DNA from: Actinomycetota bacterium
GTDB taxonomy: Bacteria > Actinomycetota > Actinomycetes > Mycobacteriales > Mycobacteriaceae
DNA length: 64,000 nt
Direction: 5' to 3'
Assembly (NCBI GenBank): GCA_018268465.1
Contig: JAFDWN010000062.1
Span: 1 to 64,000 of the forward strand
The position numbers were made by a program, and so were the translations under genes. Of the stretch, positions 17,895 to 26,160 are shown piece by piece. Under the pieces are notes generated by a model. The model did not search any database. It saw only the letters and a list, made by a program, of their open reading frames with translations, and was not told the DNA's origin. Numbering within the stretch: position 1 is the stretch's first letter; the number at the start of each line of letters is the position of its first letter.

Positions 17895-19172
17895 ATGACT
17901 GAATACCTCAACGAGACCGTCTTCACATGGGGCGCAACGCCGATCAAGTTCGGTGCCGGCGCGGTCGACGAGATCGGCTGGGACCTTTCGCAACTCGGCG
18001 CCGAGCGGGTGCTCATCGTCACCGATCCGGGGATCGCGGCCACGGGGCTGCCGCAGCGCGTCGCCGACGCCGCCAAGGCCGGCGGCCTGATCGTGGAGAT
18101 CTACGACCAGGTCCACGTCGAACCGACCGACGCGGGCATTCTCGCCGCCGTCGAATTCGCCAGGCAGTCACAGTGGGACGGGTTCGTCGGGGTCGGGGGC
18201 GGATCGTCGATCGACACCGCCAAGGCAGTCAACCTGCTCACGACCTATCCGGGCGACCTCTACGACTACGTCAACAAACCGATCGGCGCGGGCAAGGCGC
18301 CGCCGGGGCCGCTCAAGCCGCTGGTGGCGGTGCCGACCACGGCAGGCACCGGCTCGGAGACCACACCGGTCTGCATCATGGACTTCCTCGAACTCAAGGT
18401 GAAGTCCGGCATCAGCCATCCGCTGCTGCGTCCGTCGATGGCCGTCATCGACCCGCTGCTCACCCTCAGCATGCCGCCCGAGGTGACCGCGGCCAGCGGT
18501 ATGGACGTGCTGTGCCACGCGCTGGAATCGTTCACCGCCAAGCCTTTCGAATCCTTCGCCCGCCACCGCGCCGACACCCGGGTGGCGTACTGCGGCGCCA
18601 ACCCGATCTCCGACGCGTGGAGTCTGCAGGCTCTCGGACTGCTGGCCCGGTCGTTCCGCAAGGCCGTGCTCAACGGTGGCGACCTGGCCGCGCGCAGCGA
18701 CATGATGCTGGCGGCGACGTTCGCCGGGATGGGTTTCGGCAATGCCGGAGTGCATATCCCGCATGCGTGCGCGTATCCGATCGCCGGACGGGTCCGCGAA
18801 TACCGGCCGAAGAACTACCCGCAGGATGAGGCGATGGTGCCCCACGGCGAGTCGGTCGCGCTCACCGCGCCGGCGGCGTTCCGGTTCACCTTCGCGACCA
18901 ACCCCGACAAGCACGTCCACGCGGCGCGACTGCTCGATCCGCGTGCCGCCGACGAGGCCGACCCGGTGGATGCGTTGCCCGCCGCGCTGGCGTCTCTGAT
19001 GCGCGACATCGGGACGCCGAACGGGATCGGCGCGGTCGGTTACACCGAGCGTGACATCGCCGATCTGGTCGATGGCACCCTCAAACAGCAGCGGCTGCTG
19101 GCCATTTCGCCCAGGCCGGTCCGCGACGAGGATCTCGCCGCGATCTTCGCCTCCTCGATCCAGAACTGGTGA
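17895..19172 (+). CDS. Iron-containing alcohol dehydrogenase, hydroxyacid-oxoacid transhydrogenase-like
   Basis: This 425-residue group III dehydrogenase contains VGVGGGSSIDTAKAVNL, PTTAGTGSETTPV, SGMDVLCHALESFT and GFGNAGVHIPHACAYPI, which supply the nucleotide and iron-binding Asp/His residues. These segments and the C-terminal LVDGTLKQQRLLAISPRP align closely, from memory, with human ADHFE1 (hydroxyacid-oxoacid transhydrogenase). That enzyme couples oxidation of 4-hydroxybutyrate to reduction of 2-oxoglutarate. The start follows GAGGAGGCGCC. The neighbouring lactonase-like hydrolase could generate a hydroxyacid from a lactone for it, which is inference. Confidence 0.85.
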   Translation: MTEYLNETVFTWGATPIKFGAGAVDEIGWDLSQLGAERVLIVTDPGIAATGLPQRVADAAKAGGLIVEIYDQVHVEPTDAGILAAVEFARQSQWDGFVGVGGGSSIDTAKAVNLLTTYPGDLYDYVNKPIGAGKAPPGPLKPLVAVPTTAGTGSETTPVCIMDFLELKVKSGISHPLLRPSMAVIDPLLTLSMPPEVTAASGMDVLCHALESFTAKPFESFARHRADTRVAYCGANPISDAWSLQALGLLARSFRKAVLNGGDLAARSDMMLAATFAGMGFGNAGVHIPHACAYPIAGRVREYRPKNYPQDEAMVPHGESVALTAPAAFRFTFATNPDKHVHAARLLDPRAADEADPVDALPAALASLMRDIGTPNGIGAVGYTERDIADLVDGTLKQQRLLAISPRPVRDEDLAAIFASSIQNW

Positions 19173-19175
19173 GCC

Positions 19176-19541
19176 GTGCCGATCTACGATTATGTCTGCC
19201 CGTGTGGTCACCGTTTCGAGGCGCTGGTGGCGTCGCACGCCAGCCCGGCTCCGCCGTGTCGGGAGTGTGGATCCGAACCGCGCCGCAGACCGCCGTCGGT
19301 GGCACTGGGCGGTGTCGCGAATCCGGGGCCCAGCCGCGACGACGCCCCGACCACCTGGCGCGCCACCGGCAACGGTGACCGGGAGACCGTCGCACACTGG
19401 CATCGCCAGATGAGTCGGCGCGAGAAGCTCGAGGAGCGCTATCCCGAACTGGCCGGCGATCGCAGGCCGGTGCTGGCCCATGAGGGCCGATTCGCGAAAA
19501 CGCCGCTGCGGGCCGGCGATCCGCTTCCTCCGGCGACTTGA
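19176..19541 (+). CDS. FmdB-family zinc-ribbon protein
   Basis: The 121-residue product starts MPIYDYVCPCGHRFEAL and has a second CxxC in CRECGSEP, the typical small zinc ribbon of the FmdB family, followed by a charged tail. FmdB proteins were named as putative regulators of formamidase/amidase genes, but the function is not established. It begins three bases after the alcohol dehydrogenase stop, so it belongs to that operon. Confidence 0.75.
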   Translation: MPIYDYVCPCGHRFEALVASHASPAPPCRECGSEPRRRPPSVALGGVANPGPSRDDAPTTWRATGNGDRETVAHWHRQMSRREKLEERYPELAGDRRPVLAHEGRFAKTPLRAGDPLPPAT

Positions 19542-19665
19542 CCACTGCCCCGGGGCCGGCGAGCGCGGGGACGAGGTTGGACACGGTGTGCGTCGCGACG
19601 ATGAGTCTGCCCGCGCACCCGGGTCTACTTGCTGACCGCGACCGCCAACGCATCGGGAGTACGCC

Positions 19666-20286
19666 ATGGGCCTCATCCACATCGAGTTGTTCGCAACCCT
19701 CGACCTCGTCGGCCAGGCGCCCGGCGGGCCGGACGAGGACCCGGTGGGGTTCCCATTCGGCGGTTGGCAGGCGCCCCTGTTGGACGAGGTCACCGGGTCG
19801 CAGGTGGGTGCCGCCTACGAGGGCACCGATGCCCTGCTGCTCGGACGGCGGACGTATGACATCTTCGCCGCGTACTGGCCGCACCAAAAGGGTGGCGAGG
19901 ACGGAAGCATCGCCGAGCTGTTCAACGGCGTCCCGAAATATGTGGCCTCCCGCGGCAGGCCCGACCTCTCGTGGGCCGGGTCAACGCAGCTCGGTCCGGA
20001 TCTGGCCGCGGCCGTGCGCGGGATCCGGGACCGGCATGAGCATGTGAAGGTGGTCGGAAGCCTGAACCTGGTGCAGACGCTGCTGCGGGAGAAGCTCTTC
20101 GACCGTCTCGACCTCTGGGTGCATCCGATCGTGCTCGGAGTCGGGAAGAAGGTGTTCGACGGTGGTGCGGTGCCCACCAACGTCGCGCTCCTGGAACCTC
20201 CGGTGGCCGGCGAGAAGGGCACCGTGTACCTGCGCTACGGGCTCGCGGACGGCACGCCCGCGACGGGCGATATGAGCGCACGATGA
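19666..20286 (+). CDS. Dihydrofolate reductase-fold (RibD C-terminal domain) protein
   Basis: The 206-residue product has the DHFR/RibD-C pattern: LIHIELFATLDLVGQAPG at the start, DALLLGRRTYDIFAAYWP near residue 65, VVGSLNLVQTLLREKLFDRLDLWVHPIVLG near residue 125, and a C-terminal strand TVYLRYGL. Members are NADPH-dependent reductases of mostly unknown substrate and are not the housekeeping DHFR. The ATG follows CGGGAG. It is separated from the FmdB gene by 124 bp in which I see nothing clear, and it converges on the TIGR03089 gene with a 15-bp gap. Confidence 0.75.
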   Translation: MGLIHIELFATLDLVGQAPGGPDEDPVGFPFGGWQAPLLDEVTGSQVGAAYEGTDALLLGRRTYDIFAAYWPHQKGGEDGSIAELFNGVPKYVASRGRPDLSWAGSTQLGPDLAAAVRGIRDRHEHVKVVGSLNLVQTLLREKLFDRLDLWVHPIVLGVGKKVFDGGAVPTNVALLEPPVAGEKGTVYLRYGLADGTPATGDMSAR

Positions 20287-20301
20287 CGACCGCGACGCGG
20301 A

Positions 20302-21021
20302 TCAGCCCTTGGTGACCTTCTCGGTCAGGCGGCGACGGTCCATGACCGCCGGATCGGGGTGGGCCACCTGGACCAGCGATGCACCGACGGCGAACACCGC
20401 GAGCATGTTGTCGATCAGCTCGCCGGCGCTCGCCCAACTCGCGGTGGACAGCACCCGGTCGGCGGCGGTGAATCCCTGCGCTGCTGCCGATGCGTGGGCG
20501 CCCGCCAGCACGTCGGTCACCGGGCGGCCGTCGAGTGCGGGGCCTGGCCGGCGCTCGGGGGAGATCTGGTCGCCGTGCACGCGTATCGATGTCGCGTAGT
20601 CGGTGATGCCGAAGGGCAGGTCGGGGACCGGGCTGCCGAAGGGATCCAGCGACAGCGCGGCGATCTCGCCGGCGCCGACGGCGGCGTCGGCTTCCTCGAG
20701 CCGGCCGGCGGTGCACAGCGCGATGTCGGCCGCACCGTCGGCGCCGGCGGAGTCGGGCACGACTTCCGCCCCGATCCACCAGATCCCGAACAGCACGGCG
20801 GCGGTCTGCCAGTGTGCGGGTAGCAGCACCCTGACGCGGCTGCCGGGTCCCGCGCCCATCTCGTCGCGTAACAGGTTGGCGGTTTTGGCCGCCCAGTTGG
20901 CCAGGGTCACCGTGGACAGTTCGATGCGCGCACCCGTCGCGTCGTCGTAGTAGGTGATGCGCGGGCCGGCGGGGTCCGACGCCAGCAGCGGGTCGAGCAC
21001 CGCTGAGGTGAGGGTCGTCAT
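20302..21021 (-). CDS. TIGR03089 family protein (AMP-binding-like N-terminal domain)
   Basis: The 239-residue product resembles the N-terminal part of acyl-CoA synthetase/AMP-binding enzymes (LANWAAKTANLLRDEMG ... LPAHWQTAAVLFGIWWIGA) but lacks their catalytic motifs. This matches the actinobacterial TIGR03089 family, whose role is unknown. From memory Rv3268 occupies the same place. It follows the LCP-family gene on the same strand after 22 bp. This gene marks where backbone synteny resumes after the formate dehydrogenase/selenium block. Confidence 0.8.
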   Translation of the reverse strand: MTTLTSAVLDPLLASDPAGPRITYYDDATGARIELSTVTLANWAAKTANLLRDEMGAGPGSRVRVLLPAHWQTAAVLFGIWWIGAEVVPDSAGADGAADIALCTAGRLEEADAAVGAGEIAALSLDPFGSPVPDLPFGITDYATSIRVHGDQISPERRPGPALDGRPVTDVLAGAHASAAAQGFTAADRVLSTASWASAGELIDNMLAVFAVGASLVQVAHPDPAVMDRRRLTEKVTKG

Positions 21022-21043
21022 TCCTGGCGGCTCCTGCCCGGCG

Positions 21044-22510
21044 TCAGTAGACGCATTCCGGATCGTCGGCGCCCGCGGTGATGATCTGCGGTGGCGGAGG
21101 GGCCGCCTCGGTGGATCCGGAGGCCGCCTGGTCGACGGTCGTCAGCGTCGGTGACCCGCCGTCCGGGCCGGAACCCGGACCGGTGTAGTCGTTGGCGAGC
21201 ACCACCCGGACGGAACCCTCCGGTACGGACTGATCCTCGATGATCTGAAGTCCGCCGAGCTCCTTCGAAACTTCCTGGGCGCCAAGGTCCTCGGTGGACG
21301 CCGCCTGCACCTGGCTGCTGGTGACGCGGGTGCCTTCGTTGTTGCCGACATCTCCGGGGGTGAAGCCCTTGCCGGCCAGCACCTGCGACACGGCGGCGGC
21401 CAGGCCGTTGATGTCGGTGTCGTTGACGACCTCGACGGTGGTCTTGGCGGGTGCGTAGGCGAGCTCGTCGGTCTTGCCCTGGTCCTGGTCGTGCAGCAGA
21501 CCCTGCACCCAGTCCCGCACCTGGACGGGGTCGACCCGCACCACGCTCTGCATGCCGTCGTCGCTCCAGCCGTCCTCACGCAGCACCGGGATGGTCGCGA
21601 ACGCCACGTTGCCGCCGGCCAGATTCTGTAGCTGCTCGACGAATCCCATGATGTCCCAGCCATCTGAGAGCACCACGGAGCGCTGGATCGCCGCCTGCAG
21701 CCTGCCCAGTGTCGCCGGGCTGGACAGCGTCTTACTCGAGATCACCTCGTGGGCAAGTGATGCCATCACCACCTGCTGACGGGTGACACGGTCGAGGTCG
21801 CCTCGCGGAAGGTCGTGGCGCTGGCGCACGAAGCTCAAAGCCTGTGCACCGTCCAGCTTCTGCCAGCCCGCAGGGAAGTCCGCTCCCGAAAGCGGTTCGA
21901 AGACAGGTTCTTTCAGGCATACGTTGACACCGCCCAGCGCGTCGGTGATCAGCGCGAAGCCCAGCAGTCCGATCTCGGCGTAGTGGTCGACGGTGACACC
22001 GGTCAGGTTGGCGACGGTTTTGATCAGCGCTTCCCGGCCGGCCTCGGTGGCCTGCGGCTCGGCCTGCGCCGGGTCCATGCCCTCCACCTCGACAAGCTGC
22101 TTCATCCGGTCCAGTTTGACCGAACCGTACACGCCGTTGATCTTGAGTTTGCCCAGCCCCGGCGCCTCGACGTAGGAGTCGCGGGGTATCGAGATCGCGG
22201 TGGCGGATTCGCCGTTGTTGGGGATGCGGATGAGGATGATCGTGTCGGTGTTGGTGGCCACGTCGTCGCCCGCCCGCAAGGTGGCCAGCTCCTCGGGCGT
22301 CAACGGGTTGCCGTGTGCGTCGGTGCGGCTGTCCATGCCGACCAGCAGGATGTCGACGGCGCCGTCCTCGCCGCCGCCCCCGAGCGCTGCCGACGAGATG
22401 TGGTTGATGCCGGACTCGAAGGACCGGATCCGGCTCCAGGCGAACCCCGTTCCCAACACCACGGCGACCGCGACAGTCACGGCAATGGTGCGCAGCAGGC
22501 GAGCGGGCAT
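21044..22510 (-). CDS. lcp1: LytR-CpsA-Psr (LCP) family cell-wall glycopolymer ligase
   Basis: The 488-residue protein has one N-terminal membrane helix (LLRTIAVTVAVAVVLGTGFA). The extracellular LCP domain shows LVGMDSRTDAHGNPL, ISIPRDSYVEAPG, KINGVYG and FVRQRHDLPRGDLDRVTRQQ, which carry the Asp/Arg residues that bind the polyprenyl pyrophosphate. A C-terminal LytR_C domain includes TTVEVVNDTDINGLAA. LCP proteins attach arabinogalactan to peptidoglycan. Position beside rmlD and wbbL matches Lcp1 (Rv3267) of M. tuberculosis. It is divergent from rmlD, with 68 bp between start codons. Confidence 0.9.
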   Translation of the reverse strand: MPARLLRTIAVTVAVAVVLGTGFAWSRIRSFESGINHISSAALGGGGEDGAVDILLVGMDSRTDAHGNPLTPEELATLRAGDDVATNTDTIILIRIPNNGESATAISIPRDSYVEAPGLGKLKINGVYGSVKLDRMKQLVEVEGMDPAQAEPQATEAGREALIKTVANLTGVTVDHYAEIGLLGFALITDALGGVNVCLKEPVFEPLSGADFPAGWQKLDGAQALSFVRQRHDLPRGDLDRVTRQQVVMASLAHEVISSKTLSSPATLGRLQAAIQRSVVLSDGWDIMGFVEQLQNLAGGNVAFATIPVLREDGWSDDGMQSVVRVDPVQVRDWVQGLLHDQDQGKTDELAYAPAKTTVEVVNDTDINGLAAAVSQVLAGKGFTPGDVGNNEGTRVTSSQVQAASTEDLGAQEVSKELGGLQIIEDQSVPEGSVRVVLANDYTGPGSGPDGGSPTLTTVDQAASGSTEAAPPPPQIITAGADDPECVY

Positions 22511-22578
22511 CAGCCAAGGCTACTTGCGAGTCGGCCGCAGACGGAGTACCCCGCGACCGGCGTGCCAGACTCTTGGGT

Positions 22579-23457
22579 ATGGGTCAGCGGATCGTCGTCA
22601 CCGGCGCCGGAGGTCTGGTCGGCGGTGTTTTGGCTGATGAGGCTCGCAGACAGGGCCGTGAGGTGTTGGCGTTGACGTCGTCGCAGTGTGACATCACCGA
22701 CGCCACGGCTCCCGAGCGTTTCGTCACCGCCGGCGACGTGGTGATCAACTGCGCGGCGTTCGCGAAGGTGGACGCCGCCGAGGGGAACGCGGCCAGGGCG
22801 CACGCCGTCAACGTGGTCGGCGCCGAGAACGTCGCACACGCCTGCGCCCGGGCCGGTGCCGAGTTCATCCACCTGTCCACCGACTATGTCTTCGGCGGGA
22901 GTGCCGGTGCGGACCGGCGCACCCCGTACGAGATCGACGACGAACCGGCTCCGGTCGGGGTGTACGGCCGTACCAAGCTGGCCGGCGAGTTCGCGGTGCT
23001 GGCCGCGATGCCCGACGCGCACATCGTCCGGACGGCGTGGATCTACCGCGGCGGTGACGGCTCCGATTTCGTCGCGGCGATCCGGCGGAAGGCTGCCGGG
23101 GATGAGCCACTGGACGTGGTCGCCGACCAGGTGGGCTCGCCGACCTATGTCGCCGATCTGGTCGGCGCCCTGCTCCAGGTGGCCGACGGGGCGATCCGCG
23201 AGCCGGTCTTGCACGCCGCGAACGACGGGGCGGTCAGCCGCTACGAGCAGGCGCGCGCCGTGTTCGAGGCGATCGGCGCCGATCCGGACCGGGTGCGGCC
23301 GGTCGGCAGCGATCGGCATCCGCGCCCGGCGCCGCGGCCCATGTACTCGGCGCTGTCGGGTGTGCGGTCCGCGCGGGCGGGTCTGACCCCGCTGCGGCCC
23401 TGGCGTGCGGCGCTGCTGGCGGCGCTGGACGCGGCCGGTCCGGAATCGGCGGCGTAG
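22579..23457 (+). CDS. rmlD: dTDP-4-dehydrorhamnose reductase RmlD
   Basis: RmlD performs the last step of dTDP-L-rhamnose synthesis, the sugar of the linker between peptidoglycan and arabinogalactan. The 292-residue short-chain reductase has the Rossmann VTGAGGLVGG at the start, STDYVFGG near residue 97 and the YGRTKLAGE (YxxxK) catalytic pair near residue 130. The ATG starting MGQRIVVTG is used; the frame opens two codons earlier with TTG. It heads the rmlD-wbbL-manB unit. Confidence 0.93.
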   Translation: MGQRIVVTGAGGLVGGVLADEARRQGREVLALTSSQCDITDATAPERFVTAGDVVINCAAFAKVDAAEGNAARAHAVNVVGAENVAHACARAGAEFIHLSTDYVFGGSAGADRRTPYEIDDEPAPVGVYGRTKLAGEFAVLAAMPDAHIVRTAWIYRGGDGSDFVAAIRRKAAGDEPLDVVADQVGSPTYVADLVGALLQVADGAIREPVLHAANDGAVSRYEQARAVFEAIGADPDRVRPVGSDRHPRPAPRPMYSALSGVRSARAGLTPLRPWRAALLAALDAAGPESAA

Positions 23458-23481
23458 AACTTCCGCTATACCCTCTACGCC

Positions 23482-24393
23482 GTGAGCGACGGAGATGCCG
23501 GCCGGCTGATGGTGGTGACGGTGACGTACTCACCGGGACCACACCTGGACCGATTCCTGGCGTCGTTGTCGCACGCCACCGAACGCCCGGTGACCGTGAT
23601 CATGGCGGACAACGGGTCGACCGACGGCACCCCCGAGGAAGCGGTGCAGCGCTATCCGCACACCCGGCTGCTGCGCACCGGCGCCAATCTCGGCTACGGC
23701 AGTGCGGTCAACCGCGCGGTCGCCTCGTGCCTGAACAGCGCCGACACCAGCGCGGACCCGGCCGCCGAGTACTTCGTGGTGGCCAATCCGGATGTGCAGT
23801 GGGGGCCGCGGTCCATCGACGTGTTGTTGGAGGCTGCCGCGCGCTGGCCGCAGGCCGGGGCGCTCGGGCCGCTGATCCGCGACCCCGACGGTTCGGTGTA
23901 CCCGTCGGCGCGCCACCAGCCCAGCCTGGTGCGCGGCGGTATGCACGCGGTGGTGGGGCCGCTCTGGCAGAACAACCCGTGGACGGCGGCCTACCGGCAG
24001 GACCGGCTGGATCCCAGCGAACGTCCCGTGGGCTGGCTGTCCGGATCGTGCCTGTTGCTGCGACGTGACGCATTCGACCAGATCGCGGGTTTCGACGAGC
24101 GCTACTTCATGTACATGGAGGACGTCGACCTGGGTGATCGACTGGGCCGGGCCGGCTGGCAGAACGTGTACGTGCCGACGGCCGAGGTTTTGCACGACAA
24201 GGGCCACTCGACGGGTCGTGATCCCGCCCGCAACTTGGCTGCCCATCATGTGAGCACCTACACTTTCCTCGCGGATCGGTACCCGAGGCGGTGGCAGGCT
24301 CCGCTGCGTTGGACGATCAAGGGTGCGCTCGCCGTGCGCGGCGGCCTGGTGGTTCAGAGTTCTCGACGCAAACAGGCGAAAGGGCGGGGCTGA
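23482..24393 (+). CDS. wbbL: Rhamnosyltransferase WbbL
   Basis: This family 2 glycosyltransferase transfers rhamnose to GlcNAc-PP-decaprenol to form the arabinogalactan linker. The 303-residue cytoplasmic protein contains ADNGSTDGTPEE (about residue 50), ANPDVQWGP with the sugar-nucleotide/metal aspartate (about residue 95), and YFMYMEDVDLGDRLGRAGW (about residue 212) with the catalytic acid region. Synteny with Rv3265c supports the name. It lies 24 bp after rmlD and one base before the manB start. Confidence 0.92.
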   Translation: MSDGDAGRLMVVTVTYSPGPHLDRFLASLSHATERPVTVIMADNGSTDGTPEEAVQRYPHTRLLRTGANLGYGSAVNRAVASCLNSADTSADPAAEYFVVANPDVQWGPRSIDVLLEAAARWPQAGALGPLIRDPDGSVYPSARHQPSLVRGGMHAVVGPLWQNNPWTAAYRQDRLDPSERPVGWLSGSCLLLRRDAFDQIAGFDERYFMYMEDVDLGDRLGRAGWQNVYVPTAEVLHDKGHSTGRDPARNLAAHHVSTYTFLADRYPRRWQAPLRWTIKGALAVRGGLVVQSSRRKQAKGRG

Positions 24394-24394
24394 C

Positions 24395-25483
24395 GTGTCG
24401 CAGGCCGTGGATCCGTCACGAGTGGACGCCGTCGTTCTCGTCGGCGGGCAGGGCACCCGGCTGCGGCCGCTCACCCTGTCGGTGCCCAAGCCGATGCTGC
24501 CGACGGCCGGGTTGCCGTTCCTGACCCACCTGCTGTCCCGGATCGCCGCAGCGGGTATCGAGCACGTGGTGATGGGGACGTCCTACAAGGCGGAGGTGTT
24601 CGAGGCGGAGTTCGGCGACGGCTCCAAACTCGGCCTGCAGATCGACTACGTCACCGAGACCGAACCGCTGGGCACCGGGGGGGCGATCGCCAACGTCGTG
24701 GACAAGTTGCGCTACGACACGGCGATGGTCTTCAACGGCGACGTGCTCTCCGGGGCCGATCTGGGCGCGCTGCTGACCCATCACGTCGAGCAGTGTGCCG
24801 ATGTGACGTTGCACCTGGTGCGGGTGGGCGATCCGCGAGCGTTCGGCTGTGTCCCCACCGACGCCGACGGGGTGGTGACGGCGTTTCTGGAGAAGACACA
24901 GGATCCGCCGACCGATCAGGTCAACGCGGGCTGTTACGTGTTCCGGCGCGAGGTGCTCGACCGCATTCCGCGCGGCAGGCCGTCGTCGGTCGAGCGCGAG
25001 GTGTTCCCGTCGCTGCTGTCCGACGGGCTCAAGGTGTGCGGGTATGTCGATTCGACCTACTGGCGTGACATGGGCACGCCGGAGGATTTCGTGCGGGGGT
25101 CGGCCGACCTGGTGCGGGGTATCGCCCCGTCGCCGGCGCTGCACGGTCACCGCGGGGAGTGCCTGGTGCACGACGGCGCCGCGGTGGCCCCGGGGGCGCT
25201 GCTGATCGGCGGTACGGTCGTCGGCCGCGGCGCGGAGATCGGTGCAGGTACCCGGCTGGACGGTGCGGTGATCTTCGACGGTGTGCGGGTGGAGGCCGGT
25301 TCGGTGATCGAGCGGTCGATCATCGGCTTCGGCACCCGCATCGGGCCGCGTGCGCTGATCCGCGACGGCGTCATCGGCGACGGCGCCGACATCGGGGCGA
25401 GGTGTGAGCTGTTGCGCGGCGCCCGGGTGTGGCCGGGTGTGGCCATTCCCGACGGCGGCATCCGCTATTCGTCGGACGTCTGA
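24395..25483 (+). CDS. manB: Mannose-1-phosphate guanylyltransferase (Rv3264c-type ManB)
   Basis: This nucleotidyltransferase makes GDP-mannose for lipomannan and phosphatidylinositol mannosides. The 362-residue product has VGGQGTRLRPLT with PKPMLP at residues ~10-30, FNGDVLSGADLG near 110 and YWRDMGTPEDF near 225. A left-handed beta-helix C-terminus of hexapeptide repeats follows (for example IGAGTRLDGAVIFDGVRVEA). Names vary: Rv3264c has been called rmlA2 and manB. The GTG start lies just after wbbL; the frame extends upstream into wbbL. Its 3' end overlaps the convergent NUDIX gene by 19 bp. Confidence 0.9.
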   Translation: MSQAVDPSRVDAVVLVGGQGTRLRPLTLSVPKPMLPTAGLPFLTHLLSRIAAAGIEHVVMGTSYKAEVFEAEFGDGSKLGLQIDYVTETEPLGTGGAIANVVDKLRYDTAMVFNGDVLSGADLGALLTHHVEQCADVTLHLVRVGDPRAFGCVPTDADGVVTAFLEKTQDPPTDQVNAGCYVFRREVLDRIPRGRPSSVEREVFPSLLSDGLKVCGYVDSTYWRDMGTPEDFVRGSADLVRGIAPSPALHGHRGECLVHDGAAVAPGALLIGGTVVGRGAEIGAGTRLDGAVIFDGVRVEAGSVIERSIIGFGTRIGPRALIRDGVIGDGADIGARCELLRGARVWPGVAIPDGGIRYSSDV

Positions 25484-26100
25484 CGCCTCACCCGCCCGAA
25501 CGAGAGGTCAGGGTCGTCAAACGCGCGCGTTGACGACCCAGACGTCTCGTTCGGCGCGGGGGAGCGGCGTAGGCGGGCGGCCGCGGCCAACTGGGTGAGG
25601 CCGAAGTCGACATCGTGGGGTAGCTCGTCAAGTGGCCACCACCGCAGGTCGAGCGATTCGTCGCTACAGGTGATGTCCGCGTTCGGCGGCGCGTACATGA
25701 CGAACTGCATGTCGAGGTGACGCGTCGGGACGCCCAGCGAACACGTCACCGGATGCACGTGCAGAGCCGCCAGCAGCGGGTCGACGGTGAGGCCGTCGAT
25801 CCCGGACTCCTCGGCCGCCTCCCGCAGCGCCGCGGCGTGGATGTCGGGGTCCGACGCCTCACAGTGCCCGCCGAGCTGCAGCCACCGCCCGAACCTGGGG
25901 TGCAGGGTCAGCACCGCCCGGCTGCCCGTGTGGTCCAGCACCAGCGCCGAGGCGGTGATGTGGCCGGGTACGCATTCCCGCAGGCAGGCATCGGGGCGCG
26001 CGGCGAGGAACGCCAGCACCGCATGGCGCAGCGAGTCCTGGGCGGGATCGGGTGCCTGCCAGCTGGTGAGGACATCCACCGCCGACGCGTGCAGGCTCAT
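25465..26100 (-). CDS. NUDIX hydrolase
   Basis: The 211-residue product has the Nudix box split as GGHCE ... AALREAAEESGI near residues 75-100, which binds Mg2+ and cleaves nucleoside diphosphate derivatives. The substrate is unknown. The ATG start (MSLHASAVDVL) coincides with the end of the second 32-bp repeat unit. It follows fbiB on the same strand, separated only by the repeat array. Its C-terminal ~25 residues are encoded across a large inverted repeat and overlap the end of manB, so the true C-terminus may have been extended by insertion of that hairpin. Confidence 0.82.
   Translation of the reverse strand: MSLHASAVDVLTSWQAPDPAQDSLRHAVLAFLAARPDACLRECVPGHITASALVLDHTGSRAVLTLHPRFGRWLQLGGHCEASDPDIHAAALREAAEESGIDGLTVDPLLAALHVHPVTCSLGVPTRHLDMQFVMYAPPNADITCSDESLDLRWWPLDELPHDVDFGLTQLAAAARLRRSPAPNETSGSSTRAFDDPDLSFGRVRRQTSDE
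25496..25554. terminator. Large nested inverted repeat at the manB/NUDIX convergent ends
   Basis: The outer perfect 10-bp arms CCGAACGAGA and TCTCGTTCGG and the inner perfect 10-bp arms GGGTCGTCAA and TTGACGACCC surround a 9-nt loop, with 5-nt unpaired spacers between the arm sets. The hairpin begins 12 bp past the manB stop and is a likely terminator for manB. It also lies inside the NUDIX reading frame. Confidence 0.55.
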
Positions 26101-26159
26101 CGGGGCCTTCTGCTCTTCGCGCAAGCGCTCATCGGGGCTTTCTGCTCTTCGCGCAAGCG
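26096..26159 (-). repeat. Two tandem copies of the 32-bp repeat at the fbiB/NUDIX junction
   Basis: Read on the minus strand, two abutting 32-bp units each contain GATGAGCGCTTGCGCGAAG and AGCAGA, and end in GCCCC; they differ at one base. They match the units at 9.34-9.40 kb except for a few substitutions. The TGA of fbiB overlaps the first GATGAG and the ATG of the NUDIX gene lies in the last GATGAG. The array exactly fills the gap between the stop of one gene and the start of the next. Confidence 0.9.
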
Positions 26160-26160
26160 C

